A DNA stretch of 64,000 nucleotides from Cordylochernes scorpioides. Its lineage: Eukaryota; Arthropoda; Arachnida; Pseudoscorpiones; Chernetidae. This document shows positions 9,660 to 20,260 of this stretch, piece by piece. The stretch covers positions 137,486,994 through 137,550,993 of the forward strand of contig CP092863.1 in assembly GCA_030710605.1 (NCBI GenBank), read 5' to 3'. How positions within the stretch are numbered: position 1 is the first letter of the stretch; each line of letters starts with the position of its first letter. The notes beneath the pieces were generated by a model. That model did no database searches. It saw only the letters and a program-made list of their open reading frames with translations, and had not been told where the DNA came from. Both the position numbers and the translations under genes were made by a program.

Positions 9660-9927
9660 CAATTTGGTGGGTAGAAGAAGGCGACTGCTTTTACTGTAAG
9701 TGCACCGCATATCTACACACGTGAAAAGCAGTTCGACTTTGCACTTACAAATGTGCCAAAGCCCCATTTGGTTACTTGCACTCGCTGGTGGGGTTGGACT
9801 TTTGCAAGAATCGGGGTCCATTAGAGAATTTCTTTTAAATCAGAAAAAAAGTGCCAAATGCGGGATTCGATCCCGGGTCTTAGTGGTCGAAAACCAACGG
9901 TTTATTCCAGCCTTCCACCGACCCCCT
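9660..9927 (-). mobile_element. SINE family G, near full length
   Basis: On the minus strand it starts GGGGGTCGGTGGAAGG, carries a B box GGATCGAATCC (about 9863-9873) and the T-run after the tRNA-like head. It then has the shared body and ends near the CCACC block. The tRNA-like head gives polymerase III promoter potential. The parent tRNA is not clear. Confidence 0.8.
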
Positions 9928-10287
9928 GGGATATGTAAATAAAGTAAGTTAGTATAGAAGAAGATATGATGAGGAAATATTTGTTATTATCGAATAAGAT
10001 AGAAAAAACTGAGAGAAGAGAATGTTGTTAATCCTATCTGTTGCAATTATCCCCCTACAGAGATATCCGAGCACGTGCTGTGAGAAATCGCCGGGATTAG
10101 GTATTTCCACATCTCCTTAATGTGAAATTCCTGATTTTCCAGGGTGCCACTTCTGGTTATCTCTGCTCCTCCAATGTCTTGAAGGACTTCTCCTTGTTGA
10201 CTTCTATATCATCTTTTTTTGATTGGTATTGAATTTGTTATAAGAATTTGAAACTATTATAAACGTGCATGATTATTTTAAACAATT

Positions 10288-10690
10288 TCTACTGCCCTTA
10301 CTGCAATGGAAAAAAAAATAATGGGAGGGCCTGGCTTATCAGTGGTGAACCCTCCCAGCGGTATGGTAGTTTAAACTGACGAAACCGCCAGATTATATCT
10401 GTCTAGCTGTCTAGGTGAATATTTAACGGATAGGTAAGTGTCTATCTGTTTAGGTGAATGTCTAGCGGTATAGCTGTCTAGGTGAATATTTAGTGGATAG
10501 GTAAATGTCTATCTGTTTAGGTGGATGTCTAGCTGTCTAGGTTAATGTCTAGCGGTATAGCCAGGCTCTCCCATTATTTTTTCCATTGCAGTAAGGGCAG
10601 TAGAATATTGTTTATTTTTAAAAAGAATCATACGCGTCTATAATAGTTTCGAATTTTGATAACAGATGGCGCGATAATGCATCATAATAT
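10288..10690. mobile_element. Foldback of family B enclosing a minisatellite
   Basis: The left arm (minus copy) has CTTACTGCAATGG, GGGAGGGCCTGGCTTATCAG and AACCCTCCCAGCGG. The right arm (plus copy) has CCAGGCTCTCCCATTA, CCATTGCAGTAAGGGCAGTA and CATACGCGTCTATAATAGTT, then GATGGCGCGATAATGC. Between the arms, 10390-10560, lies a short stretch of the GTCTAG-type minisatellite that expands massively further right. Confidence 0.65.
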
Positions 10691-10865
10691 ACTTCTATAT
10701 TATCTTATATTTGATTGTTATTGATTTTGTTGTTGGGATGTTTGCCTATATGTGTGGTTAATGTGCTTGTTAAAATATATTCTCATCATTTCTTTGAGTC
10801 AAATTATATATAAGTAGGTCTTTAACAGATGGTTCTATGAATATACATCTATATTTTGTGAGTGA

Positions 10866-12200
10866 TAACGTGGTCTAGGTGAATGTCTAGGTGTTGTCTA
10901 GAGGTTTAGGTGGCTGTCTAGGTGAATGCCTAGGTGTTGTCTAGAGGTTTAGGTGGCTGTCTTGGTGAATGTCTAGCGGAATATATGTCTAGGTGAATAT
11001 TTAGCCGATATGTAAGTGTCTATATGTTTAGGTGGATGTCTAGCGGTTTATCTGTCTAGCTGTCTAGGTGAATATTTAACGGATAGGTAAGTGTCTATCT
11101 GTTTAAGTGAATGTCTAGCGGTCTAGCTGTCTAGGTGAATATTTAGTGGATAGGTAAGTGTCTATCTGTTTAGGTGGATGTCTAGCGGTATAGCTGTCTA
11201 GGTGAATATTTAGTGGATAGGTAAGTGTCTATCTGTTTAGGTGGATGTCTAGCGGTATAGCTGTCTAGGTGAATATTTAGTGGATAGGTAAGTGTCTATC
11301 TGTTTAGGTGGATGTCTAGCGGTATAGCTGTCTAGGTGAATATTTAGTGGATAGGTAAGTGTCTATCTGTTTAGGTGGATGTCTAGCGGTATAGCTGTCT
11401 AGGTGAATATTTAGTGGATAGGTAAGTGTCTATCTGTTTAGGTGGATGTCTAGCGGTATAGCTGTCTAGGTGAATATTTAGTGGATAGGTAAGTGTCTAT
11501 CTGTTTAGGTGGATGTCTAGCGGTATAGCTGTCTAGGTGAATATTTAGTGGATAGGTAAGTGTCTATCTGTTTAGGTGGATGTCTAGCGGTATAGCTATC
11601 TAGGTGAATATTTAGTGGATAGGTAAGTGTCTATCTGTTTAGGTGGATGTCTAGCGGTATAGCTGTCTAGGTGAATATTTAGTGGATAGGTAAGTGTCTA
11701 TCTGTTTAGGTGAATGTCTAGCGCTATAGCTGTCTAGGTGAATATTTAGTGGATAGGTAAGTGTCTATCTGTTTAGGTGGATGTCTAGCTGTCTAGGTTA
11801 ATGTCTAGCGGTATAGCTGTCTAGGTGAATTTATGTGAATATTTAGCCTATAGCTGGATATTTAGCTGCCTTGTGAATGTCTAGCGGTATAGCTGGATGT
11901 CTAGCTGTCTAGGTGAATATTTAGCGGATAGGTAATTGTCTATCTGTTTAGGTGAATGTCTAGCCATCTAAGTTAATTTGTAGCGATCTATACGATGTCT
12001 AGCGGTTTAGATGGTTGTTAATATGAGTGTTTAGCTGTCTATGTAATTGTTTTAGCGGTCTAGATTAAAGTCTAGCGGTCATACACACAATAAAAATGTC
12101 TAGCGGTCTAGATGATTGATTAACAATCTAGGTGAATATCTAGAGTTCTAGTGAACGTCTAGCTGTCTAGGTGTAGGTGATGTCTAACAGTTTAGACAGT
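10866..12200. repeat. Minisatellite, 67-bp unit
   Basis: About ten nearly identical 67-bp units (period measured at 11161, 11228 and so on) lie at about 11095-11790. They contain GTGAATATTTAGTGGATAGG, TCTATCTGTTTAGGTGG and GTCTAGCGGTATAGCTGTC. Both flanks, 10866-11095 and 11790-12200, hold degenerate GTCTAG-rich versions. A fragment in opposite orientation lies inside the SINE at 12838-12950. Confidence 0.9.
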
Positions 12201-12284
12201 TGATCTAGCATCCCATATATTCAATATTTACACCCATTACACAATATTGTAACATAGTATTTATTAATTTTATTATTTTTTATT

Positions 12285-12437
12285 AACAGAGTGGTCATTT
12301 TTTTATGTTTATATCTTGCGACTCTGTAAATTTCCCTCGTGACTTATCTTTGTTTACAATTCATAGTTTGTCCTTGCCTGTAATAAATTTTTGTCTCCTC
12401 CTGAAGTTTTTTGTCTTCCCTAATTTTCCACGTGGCA
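12285..12437 (+). mobile_element. LTR fragment, 3' part
   Basis: It shares TCATAGTTTGTCCTTGCCTG, AATAAATT and TTCCCTAATTTTCCACGTGG followed by CA with the solo LTR at 46615-46987. The 5' TG end is missing. A target duplication therefore cannot be tested. Confidence 0.6.
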
Positions 12438-12734
12438 ATATATATAGTATTATCTAACCTCCGAATGACCTAATCTGTTTTCCACCACAAGACATAAAGT
12501 GGTGTGACCACGCCGTGAGCATATCCAAGTAATGCTATGTTTCGGCCGTTATGTAGTCCATTAGTATTCCATAATATCTACTGGCTATGCAGGACACGTC
12601 TTAGACAAACAACTGTGAAATACGAGCCTAATCAACCTGACGTAGAATACGTATTTGTCGACAGCGCTGGAAATGTCAGAGGTTAGTCTTAGTCCCACAG
12701 TTGGAGAGCTTCACAGAGAAATACACAACTAGGA

Positions 12735-13137
12735 AGTTGGCAGACGAGTGGAATAACCCGTCGCTTTCAGACAGCCAAAACCCGGGTTCGAATCTCGTAT
12801 TAGACACTTTTTTCTTTAAAAAAAGGGTATTTTTCCGCCTATACAGCTAATAATTCACGTAAGCAACTAGACATTCATTTATACTGCTAAATATGTATAT
12901 AGACAGCTAGACATTCACCTAGACACAACTAGACATTCTTCTATACCGCTAAAAAATTACTTCGATGGTCACCGATTCTTGCAAAAGTCCAACCCTACTA
13001 GTGAGTGGAAGTAACCAAACATGGCTCAGGAACACTTACTTGTGTACGTATAAATCGACCTATTTTCTATAGGTATAGACATGTGGTGCTTTTAAACAAA
13101 CATCATGATTATCATAGCTTGTACCACGTATACTTGG
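12735..13137 (+). mobile_element. SINE family G interrupted by minisatellite fragment
   Basis: B box GGGTTCGAATCTC at 12783-12795, then GACACTTTTTTC. The body resumes at about 12966 with CACCGATTCTTGCAAAAGTC and ends with CATGATTATCATAGC and TATACTTGGGG. The intervening 12838-12960 is TATACAGCTA- and CTAGACATTCA-rich sequence, the reverse complement of the neighbouring 67-bp minisatellite. Confidence 0.7.
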
Positions 13138-13348
13138 GGAGATATGTAAATAAAATACAATTATACTCATATGAAAACTTTCTGTTTTTACTTTTCTGTT
13201 TGTCTTTGTATCTGACGTTAATTCTGTCAGCCTTTGAATGTCTTTCACCCCATTACATGGGAGGTAACTGGAAAGAACGGGGTTCTCTCAACTTGTAGAA
13301 TTGATATCGAATCTTTATTTTAGAAATAATTTTATATTTATATATATA

Positions 13349-13521
13349 CAGTCGAACTTGGATAATTCGAACCCCAAGGGACCATAAAAAAAATCGAATT
13401 ATCCAAAAATTCGAATTAAAGATGTTATATTATTTATATAGGAAATTCTAGGGACCAAGATAAATATTCGAATTAAAGAGGTTTTCGAATTAAAGAAGTT
13501 CGAATTATCCAAGTTATACTG
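13349..13521. mobile_element. Pogo/Tigger-like MITE, 'attcgaa' family
   Basis: CAGTCGAACTTGGATAATTC at the left is mirrored by GAATTATCCAAGTTATACTG at the right, with TA on both sides (13347-13348, 13522-13523). It is 173 bp and contains repeated TCGAATTA motifs inside. It is clearly noncoding. Confidence 0.85.
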
Positions 13522-13616
13522 TATTGATATTCAATACCATATCTATTGTTTGAAAGTTTGAACTAATTTTACCATTTTTTCTTATCCTAAGTTTAAATGG
13601 TATAGATTAGAAAAAT

Positions 13617-13790
13617 CGTGGTGGATAGAAGTTGGCGACTGATTTTATTGTAAGTGCAGTCTACACATGTAGAAAGCAATTCGACTTTTACATTTACAAA
13701 TGTACCAGAGCCCCGTTTGGTTACTTGTACTAATTGGTAAAATTGGACTTTTGCAAAAATCGGGGGATTTCTTTTTTTTTTTTTTGTTTA
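13617..13790 (-). mobile_element. SINE family G, partial
   Basis: Reverse-complemented body: GTGGATAGAAGTTGGCGACT, AGAGCCCCGTTTGGTTACTT, ACTTTTGCAAAAATCGGGGG, ending in a T-rich run. A family M array begins immediately after it. Confidence 0.7.
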
Positions 13791-13792
13791 GA

Positions 13793-14654
13793 AAAAACTT
13801 AAGGAAGTTTTACCTTTCGGATACCTATATCGGGATTCAAATAATAACTCTGAAAGATATTACAGTGACCTTTATTGAAGACACACGAGATAACCAAGTG
13901 TGAACAAAACTTAAGGAAGTTGTACCTTTCAGCATGTATATCGGTATTCAGACAATAACTCTGAAAGATATTACAGTGACCTTTATTGAAGACACACGAG
14001 ATAACCAAGTGTGAACAAAACTTAAGGAAGTTGTAACTTTCAGCATGTATATCGGGATTTAGACAATAACTCTGAAAGATATTACAGTGACCTTTATTGA
14101 AGACATACGAGATAACCAAGTGTGAACAAAACTTAAGGAAGTTGTACATTTTAGCATGTATATCGGGATTTAGACAATAACTCTGAAAGATATTACAGTG
14201 ACCTTTATTGAAGACATACGAGATAACCAAGTGTGAACAAAACTTAAGGAAGTTGTACATTTTAGCATGTATATCGGGATTTAGACAATAACTCTGAAAG
14301 ATATTACAGTGACCTTTATTGAAGACATACGAGATAACCAAGTGTGAACAAAACTTAAGGAAGTTGTACCTTTCAGCGTGTATATTGGGATTTAGACAAT
14401 AACTCTGAAAGATATTACAGTGACCTTTATTGAAGACATACGAGATAACCAAGTGTGAACAAAACTTAAGGAAGTTGTACCTTTCAGCGTGTATATTGGG
14501 ATTTAGACAATAACTCTGAAAGATATTATAGTGACCTTTATTAGAGACACACGAGATAACCATGCGTGAACCAAATTGCCTCTGTTTCCTTTTAAAAATA
14601 GACGAACGGCGATATCAAAGAATTTCCACTTTTTTATATTTTGTCCATGAGTAT
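13793..14654. mobile_element. Family M MITE with seven 111-bp units
   Basis: TTAAGGAAGTT recurs at 13799, 13911, 14022 and 14133, and so on with period 111. The right side has the family's internal tail (AGACGAACGGCGATATCAAA) and ends TTTTGTCCATGAGTATA, close to the canonical terminus. The left terminus is missing. The 254-codon minus-strand frame is a by-product of the period being a multiple of three. Confidence 0.85.
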
Positions 14655-14897
14655 AATTCGGATATTTTGAATTACCCAAACAATAGAAATAGTGTTTAAC
14701 CTCAATTAAATCAAAATATTCGAATTATTTTTTAAAATAACTTCTCAGCTAAAGTTAGTGTTTCACTATCAGTGTGTTCATATAGACTTTATCTTATTTA
14801 TTTCTACCGCGGTATCAGAGATGGTAAGATAACCTCTCCTATCTGGTTGATAACATAAGCTCAAGGCCGTGTAAATAACTTTCACTACCGGATATTT

Positions 14898-15535
14898 GGT
14901 GACATTTTCCATGTAGTCCAGTTACGCCTATTTAATTTGAATGGGATTTTAAAATGCTTTTTTCCACGCATTGATCACTTTTTTTTCTAATAAAAACATG
15001 CTCCAATTTTCCCCCTATTCTTACATAGGTCCAAATTCAGCATCGAGTGCAAGTAACCAAACAGGTGACATGTTCCATGTATGTCCAGTTACGCCTATTT
15101 AATTTGAGGTATTTTAAAATGCTTTTTCCACGCATTGATCACTTTTTTTTTTCTAATAAAAACATGCTCCAATTTCCTCCTATTCTTACAAAAGGTCCAA
15201 ATTCAGCATCGAGTGCAAGTAACCAAAAAGGTGACATGTTCCAAGATGTCCAGTTACGTCCATTTAATTTGAGGGATTTTAAAATGCTTTTTTAGAGCAT
15301 TGATCACTTTACCATTCTAAGAAAAAATGCTCCAATTTTCCCCCTATTCTTGCAAAGGTCCAAATTCAGCATCGAGTGCAAGTAGCCAAACAGGACAATG
15401 ACACATTTGTAAACCCTAAAGTCGAATTGCTTCTCACCTGTTTAAACAGTGGATGCACTTACAGTAAAAAAAGTCGCTTACTATCTCCTATCATGATTAT
15501 CATGGCCTGTATCACGTGTACTAGGGATAATAATA
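14898..15535 (+). mobile_element. SINE family G with internal triplication
   Basis: A block of about 167 bp (CCAGTTACGCCTATTTAATT, CACGCATTGATCACTTTTTT, TCCAATTTTCCCCC, AGCATCGAGTGCAAGTA) occurs three times from about 14898, 15066 and 15232. The third copy continues into the normal SINE tail, CATGATTATCATGGCCTGTA and TACTAGGGATAATAATAA. The TAA tail fits SINE retrotransposition. Confidence 0.75.
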
Positions 15536-15904
15536 ATTAAAGAATTGTCATGCTCAGAACTGACAATAGAGGACCTATTTTCCAGGCCTATAACTACCAT
15601 GGCAAAATTGGAGAGGAGTGGACTTCAGGAATTGGTTTAACCATGGAGATATGCACCACTACCACCATAATTAAAGACATTTTTCTCACTATCTCATTAG
15701 AAACATCCTGGTTCACCTTTCTGAAGGTTATATACAATATAAAGTTGCGGTAGGATGATATTCATGTATTAAAATTATCTCCCTTTAAATATGCATTAAA
15801 ACAATACATTTTGTTAAAAGTTTACACAAATAAATTTACTGGCAATGCATTTATTTTTAAATATCATCGAATATTATCTCTACAGACATTACTGAAATGA
15901 TATG

Positions 15905-15990
15905 ATTTATTGAATGAGAGGGCTTGGCTCATCAGTAGTGAACCCTCTCAGCGGTTTCGCCAAATTAATCTCTAGACCGCTCTACTATTG
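15905..15990 (-). repeat. Family B repeat with hammerhead-like blocks
   Basis: The minus strand reads TTTGGC, GAAACC, GAGAGGG, CTGATGA, GCCAA, CCCTCTC. Both potential helices, TTGGC/GCCAA and GAGAGGG/CCCTCTC, are perfect. The second differs from other copies by a compensated base pair. Confidence 0.6.
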
Positions 15991-15994
15991 TATT

Positions 15995-17312
15995 GGATTG
16001 GTTTGGAGTATACCCTGTATTTTCTATGGAAGGCAGCTTAGGTGTGTTTAGTGAACTATAGACATAAGCTTATAGGTCTGTAGAGGTACATACATATGAT
16101 ATCAAGGTATTGCATCGAGCAAATATATTTTGTGTTTCACCTCAGTACAAAACGTAATCAGCCTTGCCACTTCAGTTCAAAAAAAAACTTTTTTATAATA
16201 TCGACCGATTTTCTCACCGCTCTCGTAGGATGTTATGAAATCGAAGCCGTCCCTGTACTGATGAGGGACATAGTACGATACCATGATATACAGGTTGTTG
16301 GCTTTTGTCTGAATTTGCCTAAACTGGTGTTGTGGTTCATTCTTTATCATCATCATTACGTTTTGTACTGGAATGTTAAACTAAACGCATTGCTTCAATA
16401 CAATTTTAAATTACAAAAATGCCATTTTTGATACAGTATATGATATTTTTGCAGCAAAGAATACCACCTATGTATATGCAACCCTTAATGGCACATACTA
16501 TCAATCTTATCCCAGTTGGTAGAGACCCACCCCAACTACGCGATTTTTTAAAAACGACCGGCGACATCAAAGACTTACTACCTAAATATTGTCCATGAGC
16601 GTAGATTAAAAGACCACAAATATAGCACCTATAAATCCAGCAGAAGTCACATGAACAGTAGATATAAGGGGTAAACTTACATTAAGCAATAAAGCCTTGA
16701 GTTTGCTTTGAATGATTCATAGTTGGAATTTGCTAGTCTTGCATAGATTTGGTTTAGGTATCAGTTTTCTATGTCACCTGTGTATGTGGGAGTAAATATA
16801 ATTCTGCTGATATTTCTAAGGTCTATTATACTTAAGGACTTGGTAATAGGAGTACGGATGATATAGCCTATGGTTCTGGGACCCGGAATCCTAATACTAT
16901 GGCCTTTAGGACCATAGAAATCAACAGTATAGAACAAAACACTATAAAGGAATGGCAATACATCCAGATGGCACAAGAACCTATAGGGCATGCAACAACT
17001 CTCCTGGTGTGGAACTGACACCTACTCACATATTCTCATGCCCAGCAATGGCTGCAGCTTGCACAAAATTGACATAGACCCAGAGCAGCAGCTTTACACA
17101 CCCAAGATAGAGAACAATGCTGTGATAGAGATGTATGGAGACATCTGAGGCTCTTCTTTGGACACGACGACAACAACAACAAATCAACAGTAGCCGGTGT
17201 ACTCCATGTCCTGCCTACAGACAATATCCATCAGAATGAGAGAATATGGTTTTACGGGCTACTAAACAAAGTGTATAATTTTCGAACCTAAAAGAGGGCT
17301 AGTCCGGGATAT
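15995..17312. other. No gene recognised
   Basis: Less AT-rich than its surroundings at 16850-17250. Frames at 16096-16431(+), 16761-17021(-) and 17036-17224(-) show no recognised motif. A block TATCCATCAGAATG occurs at about 17226 and again at about 17360, a diverged tandem duplication around the tRNA-like fragment. Confidence 0.4.
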
Positions 17313-17352
17313 AAAAAAAAAGGGAATCGAACCTGGGCCTCTTGGGTGAGAG
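17313..17352 (-). repeat. tRNA-like fragment (tRNA-Glu-like 3' half)
   Basis: The minus strand reads GGGCTCTCACCCAAGAGGCC then AGGTTCGATTCCC. It resembles the anticodon arm and T arm of tRNA-Glu(CTC) with a perfect B box. There is no 5' half or acceptor stem, so it is a pseudo-tRNA or SINE head, not a working tRNA gene. Confidence 0.55.
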
Positions 17353-17599
17353 CCCGGTATCCATCAGAATGTAAATATCTTTATTTATGGGACTGCTAAC
17401 CAAAATAGATGATTTTTGAGCCCCAATGGCCGCGTAAAGTGGAATATATACAAAGCACTATGACCAGGCTGGGGAGGCTAGGGACAGGATCTCCGTCACG
17501 GAAAAGGGAGGTTAGGCCGTATTGGGTCCGCCGAGGTCAGGAGGCAGGAAGAAGGCGTAACATCAGAATAAAAGAACAGCGATAATATATAAAAATATA

Positions 17600-18028
17600 G
17601 AAGCATAGGGCGCCTCTCCCGTTAAAGTAAACGTCAAAACTTGACGCTATCTATTGACCGTCGCCGCAACTAGCGGCCTCGGGTCGGTGACAAATCCACA
17701 ACACCAGCTTTGGCAAACTGAGAAGCGTCCTCTAGAGACCATGGTTTCGGGCTAATGGCCCTCGTCAGTCTAGGGTGGACTTTAATTCCATGAGATCCAC
17801 ATAGGATCTAATGGAATCTTGACAATCTGCCAAAGAGGTGTTTAGCTGGCAAAGTGGATGAGCCAAATCTATGGCTAGAATATAGATGGAAATTTTGCCG
17901 GACGCTTCTCAGTTTGCCAAAGCTGGTGCTGTGGCTTTGTCACCGACCCGAGGCCGCTAGCGGCGACGGTCAATAGATGGCGTCAAGTTTTAACGTTTAC
18001 TTTGACGGGAGAGGCGCCCTATGCTTCT
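17600..18028. mobile_element. Family D inverted-repeat element with hammerhead
   Basis: The left arm 17600-17730 (AGAAGCATAGGGCGCCTCTC ... GCAAACTGAGAAGCGTCC) is mirrored by 17900-18028. A hammerhead sits just inside the left arm, and the rest of the centre contains CTGCCAAAGAGGTGTTTAGC. Family D repeats at 29885-30210 share the same blocks in one orientation. This one therefore looks like two head-to-head pieces. Confidence 0.7.
17732..17773 (-). ncRNA. Hammerhead ribozyme, apparently complete (family D)
   Basis: Minus strand: stem I CTAGA, core CTGACGA, stem II GGGC-CATTA-GCCC (perfect 4 bp), GAAAC, then ATGGTC ending in the GTC cleavage triplet, then stem I TCTAG (perfect 5 bp). The stem III position holds the palindrome ACCATGGT, which can pair between two molecules or tandem units but not fold as a hairpin. 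All core bases are conserved. Confidence 0.8.
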
Positions 18029-18348
18029 ATGGATCAATTTCCTCCCGGCAAATTCTCCATCTATATAAAAATATATTAAATCCTTTGTTTGACTAATTGA
18101 GTAAGTTACTGTTATACTACCGTTCAAGACCTAATAAGTCTGAAAGCTTGAATCAAGTTATACAAGAAATTTATCCCTGGAATCATTATTGGTGCAATTT
18201 CTTGGTACATGAAGGATTTATAATAACGTTCTTCCTTTGACTTATCCCCTCAATAATGGACCCATTATTTGCTTTATTAAATTTTATAAGTCAAGAAAAA
18301 ATTATTTTTATATATCCTTTATTGAAGCAATAGTTAACCAGAAATTAT

Positions 18349-18566
18349 TTGAAAGAGGATAAATAAAAATCAGGTAAAAAGTTTCTTTTAATTTTGAATT
18401 TGCAAGCTTTCGAGCAAATATGCTGCTCTTCAACGGGAAAATACTCTATGTACAATCTCTGTACATAAAGTGTCAGCCCGTTGAAGAACAGTATATTTGC
18501 TTGAAAGATTGCAAATTCAAAATTAAAAGAACCTTTTTACCTGATTTTTATTTATCCTCTTTCAAT
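18349..18566. repeat. Palindrome, family I
   Basis: The left arm 18349-18436 (TTGAAAGAGGATAAATAAAA ... TCTTCAACGGG) is mirrored by 18478-18566 (CCCGTTGAAGA ... TATCCTCTTTCAA). A related single-arm copy is at about 58735-58815. Confidence 0.8.
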
Positions 18567-18689
18567 GACACCTCTCCCTTCAAATATACATTAAAACAAT
18601 TCATTTTGGTTTATTACCAAAATACCAAACGATAGCGGTGATGATGAATGAGATACAACACCATTTTATGCAAATACAGACAATATGCA

Positions 18690-18995
18690 ATATGTATACC
18701 ATGGTTTCGGGCTATATGGCCTTCATCAATACATAAAAGGCTTCAATTTCAGAACATCTCCTTCAAGAGTAGTTATAAAATTGGTTCAATTTGACAAAAA
18801 AAAAGTGAAAATCGCTTTTTTATCAGCATATAAGAGAAACAAGCCACATTTTAATCGACAAGAAATTACCTCAAGAGACAAGGGTCGCCTCTCTCGTCAA
18901 AACAGACGTCTAAAACCAGACGGCATCTATCATAATTTTGACGGGAGATGCGACCCGTGTCTCTTTAGATCAATTTCCTCCCAGCAAAATTTCAA
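18690..18995. mobile_element. Family D repeat with diverged hammerhead
   Basis: Left part: hammerhead remnant on the minus strand. Right part: GAGACAAGGGTCGCCTCTCT facing TTGACGGGAGATGCGACCCG, then CTCTTTAGATCAATTTCCTC, the family D signature also seen at 29890 and 31565. Confidence 0.6.
18692..18734 (-). ncRNA. Hammerhead-type ribozyme, C3 mutated, stem I covarying
   Basis: Minus strand: stem I ATGTA, core TTGATGA, stem II AGGCCATATAGCCC, GAAAC, CATGGTA, stem I TACAT. Stem I is a perfect 5 bp although almost every base differs from the sibling (CTAGA/TCTAG). C3 is T, so it is probably inactive now. Confidence 0.6.
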
Positions 18996-19016
18996 TCTAT
19001 AAGAAAATACCTGCCA

Positions 19017-19424
19017 TTACCATATCATTTTACCGATTATTTTATTTCCAAAGCGCTATATCCCGCAAGGGATATTTGCGCCAAACAAGGTGAAAAGTTT
19101 ATTTACATAAGTTATTTACATTATTCAACGCATGAAAAATTAGAGATCCAGATTTTGTAGAAAGTTTAGAATGTATTTACAAAATGAATTGAACTTTAAT
19201 GAATTTAACGATTTGATTTCCGATTTAAAAAATCATATCTAAAGGTCAATTCATTTTGTAAATACATTCTAAACTTTCTATAAAATCTGGATCTCTAATG
19301 TTTTCATGCGTTGAATAATGTAAATAACTTATGTAAATAAACTTTTCTCCTTGTTTGGTGCAAGTATCCCTTGCGGGATATAGCGCTTTGGAAATAAAAT
19401 AATAGGTAATTACGATATCATAGG
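19017..19424. repeat. Large palindrome, about 400 bp
   Basis: The left arm to about 19192 contains CCAAAGCGCTATATCCCGCA, CTTATTTACATTATTCAACG and GAAAGTTTAGAATGTATTTA. It is mirrored from about 19238 to 19424. The arms are nearly identical, with a 45-bp unmatched centre. No target duplication was identified, and there is no coding content. Confidence 0.85.
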
Positions 19425-19790
19425 TTTCCGAGCAGAAAATCGTATTCTTTAATCCTTAATAACTAAAGAGAAAACAATGGCGTAAACCTCCGAATTGATT
19501 CACCTAAACAATTCCAACACCTTAAGACAAAAATGATTTAATTCTTAAATCCTCATTCATTGTTTTCACAGCACGTCTACCGAATGGATTCCCCCCCCCC
19601 CCCCCCCCTATCTTTTTGCCTTTGTTTTATTCCTTTTGTGTTTTTTAAACAGAATTTTTTTTTTTTTTTGTAAGTTGATTGTTTTTATTTTTAGCCTCTT
19701 TAAACTGATATGTAAATATGTGGTATCATTAAATTTATATCTTATTTAACTATTTATATCTTGGAAATATCATTTTTTTGTATTATTCCA
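19425..19790. other. No gene; homopolymer runs
   Basis: Contains a pure C run of about 18 at 19591-19608 and T runs nearby. Nothing else is recognised. Confidence 0.6.
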
Positions 19791-19946
19791 AGAACACGTG
19801 ATATAAGCCATGATAATTATGGTGGGTAATTAGCGACTGCTTTTTACTGTAAGTGTACCACATGTATAAGCATGTAGAAAGCAGTTAGAATTTTGCATTT
19901 ATAAGTGTGTAAGAGCCCCGTTTGGTTACTTGCACTCACTAATGTT
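19791..19946 (-). mobile_element. SINE family G, partial
   Basis: Reverse-complemented tail and body: CATGATAATTATGGTGGG, GCGACTGCTTTTTACTGTAA, AGAGCCCCGTTTGGTTACTT, GCACTCACTAATG. The head is missing. Confidence 0.7.
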
Positions 19947-20117
19947 TTTTTAAATTAGTTTTAACGTTATATGTTTCTATATTTACTAATTCCGTAAGTC
20001 TGAGAAAGAGTTATCACTTGAAAGCTTGTCTAAATTTGATAAACATGTTTCAATATTTTCCTCTTATTTTTCTAACTCTATTTTCAACTATATTTATAGA
20101 TATATTCACACACAAAG

Positions 20118-20160
20118 ATTTTATTAAGACACCAGTCTTATACAGATTCTCCTCTCTTAT
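20118..20160 (-). repeat. Family A fragment
   Basis: TTTATTAAGACACCAGTCTT then ATACAGATTC, the reverse complement of the hairpin plus AATAAA module. Confidence 0.6.
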
Positions 20161-20260
20161 TACCGGCTTACAATGATATCCTCACAATGATCAATCATAT
20201 TTATACACATGTGCAAAATAATAGAAAAAATAAAAAGGTCAGGTGTTAATAAATAAAAAT

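Noticed and set aside
13799..14563. 254-codon minus-strand frame
   Set aside because: Same 111-bp family M array in inverse orientation; no independent coding signal.
17313..17352. tRNA-Glu gene
   Set aside because: Only the anticodon and T arms are present; the 5' half and acceptor stem are missing.
19591..19608. C run as a telomere-like or regulatory tract
   Set aside because: A pure homopolymer with no repeat unit; probably slippage or assembly-length uncertainty.
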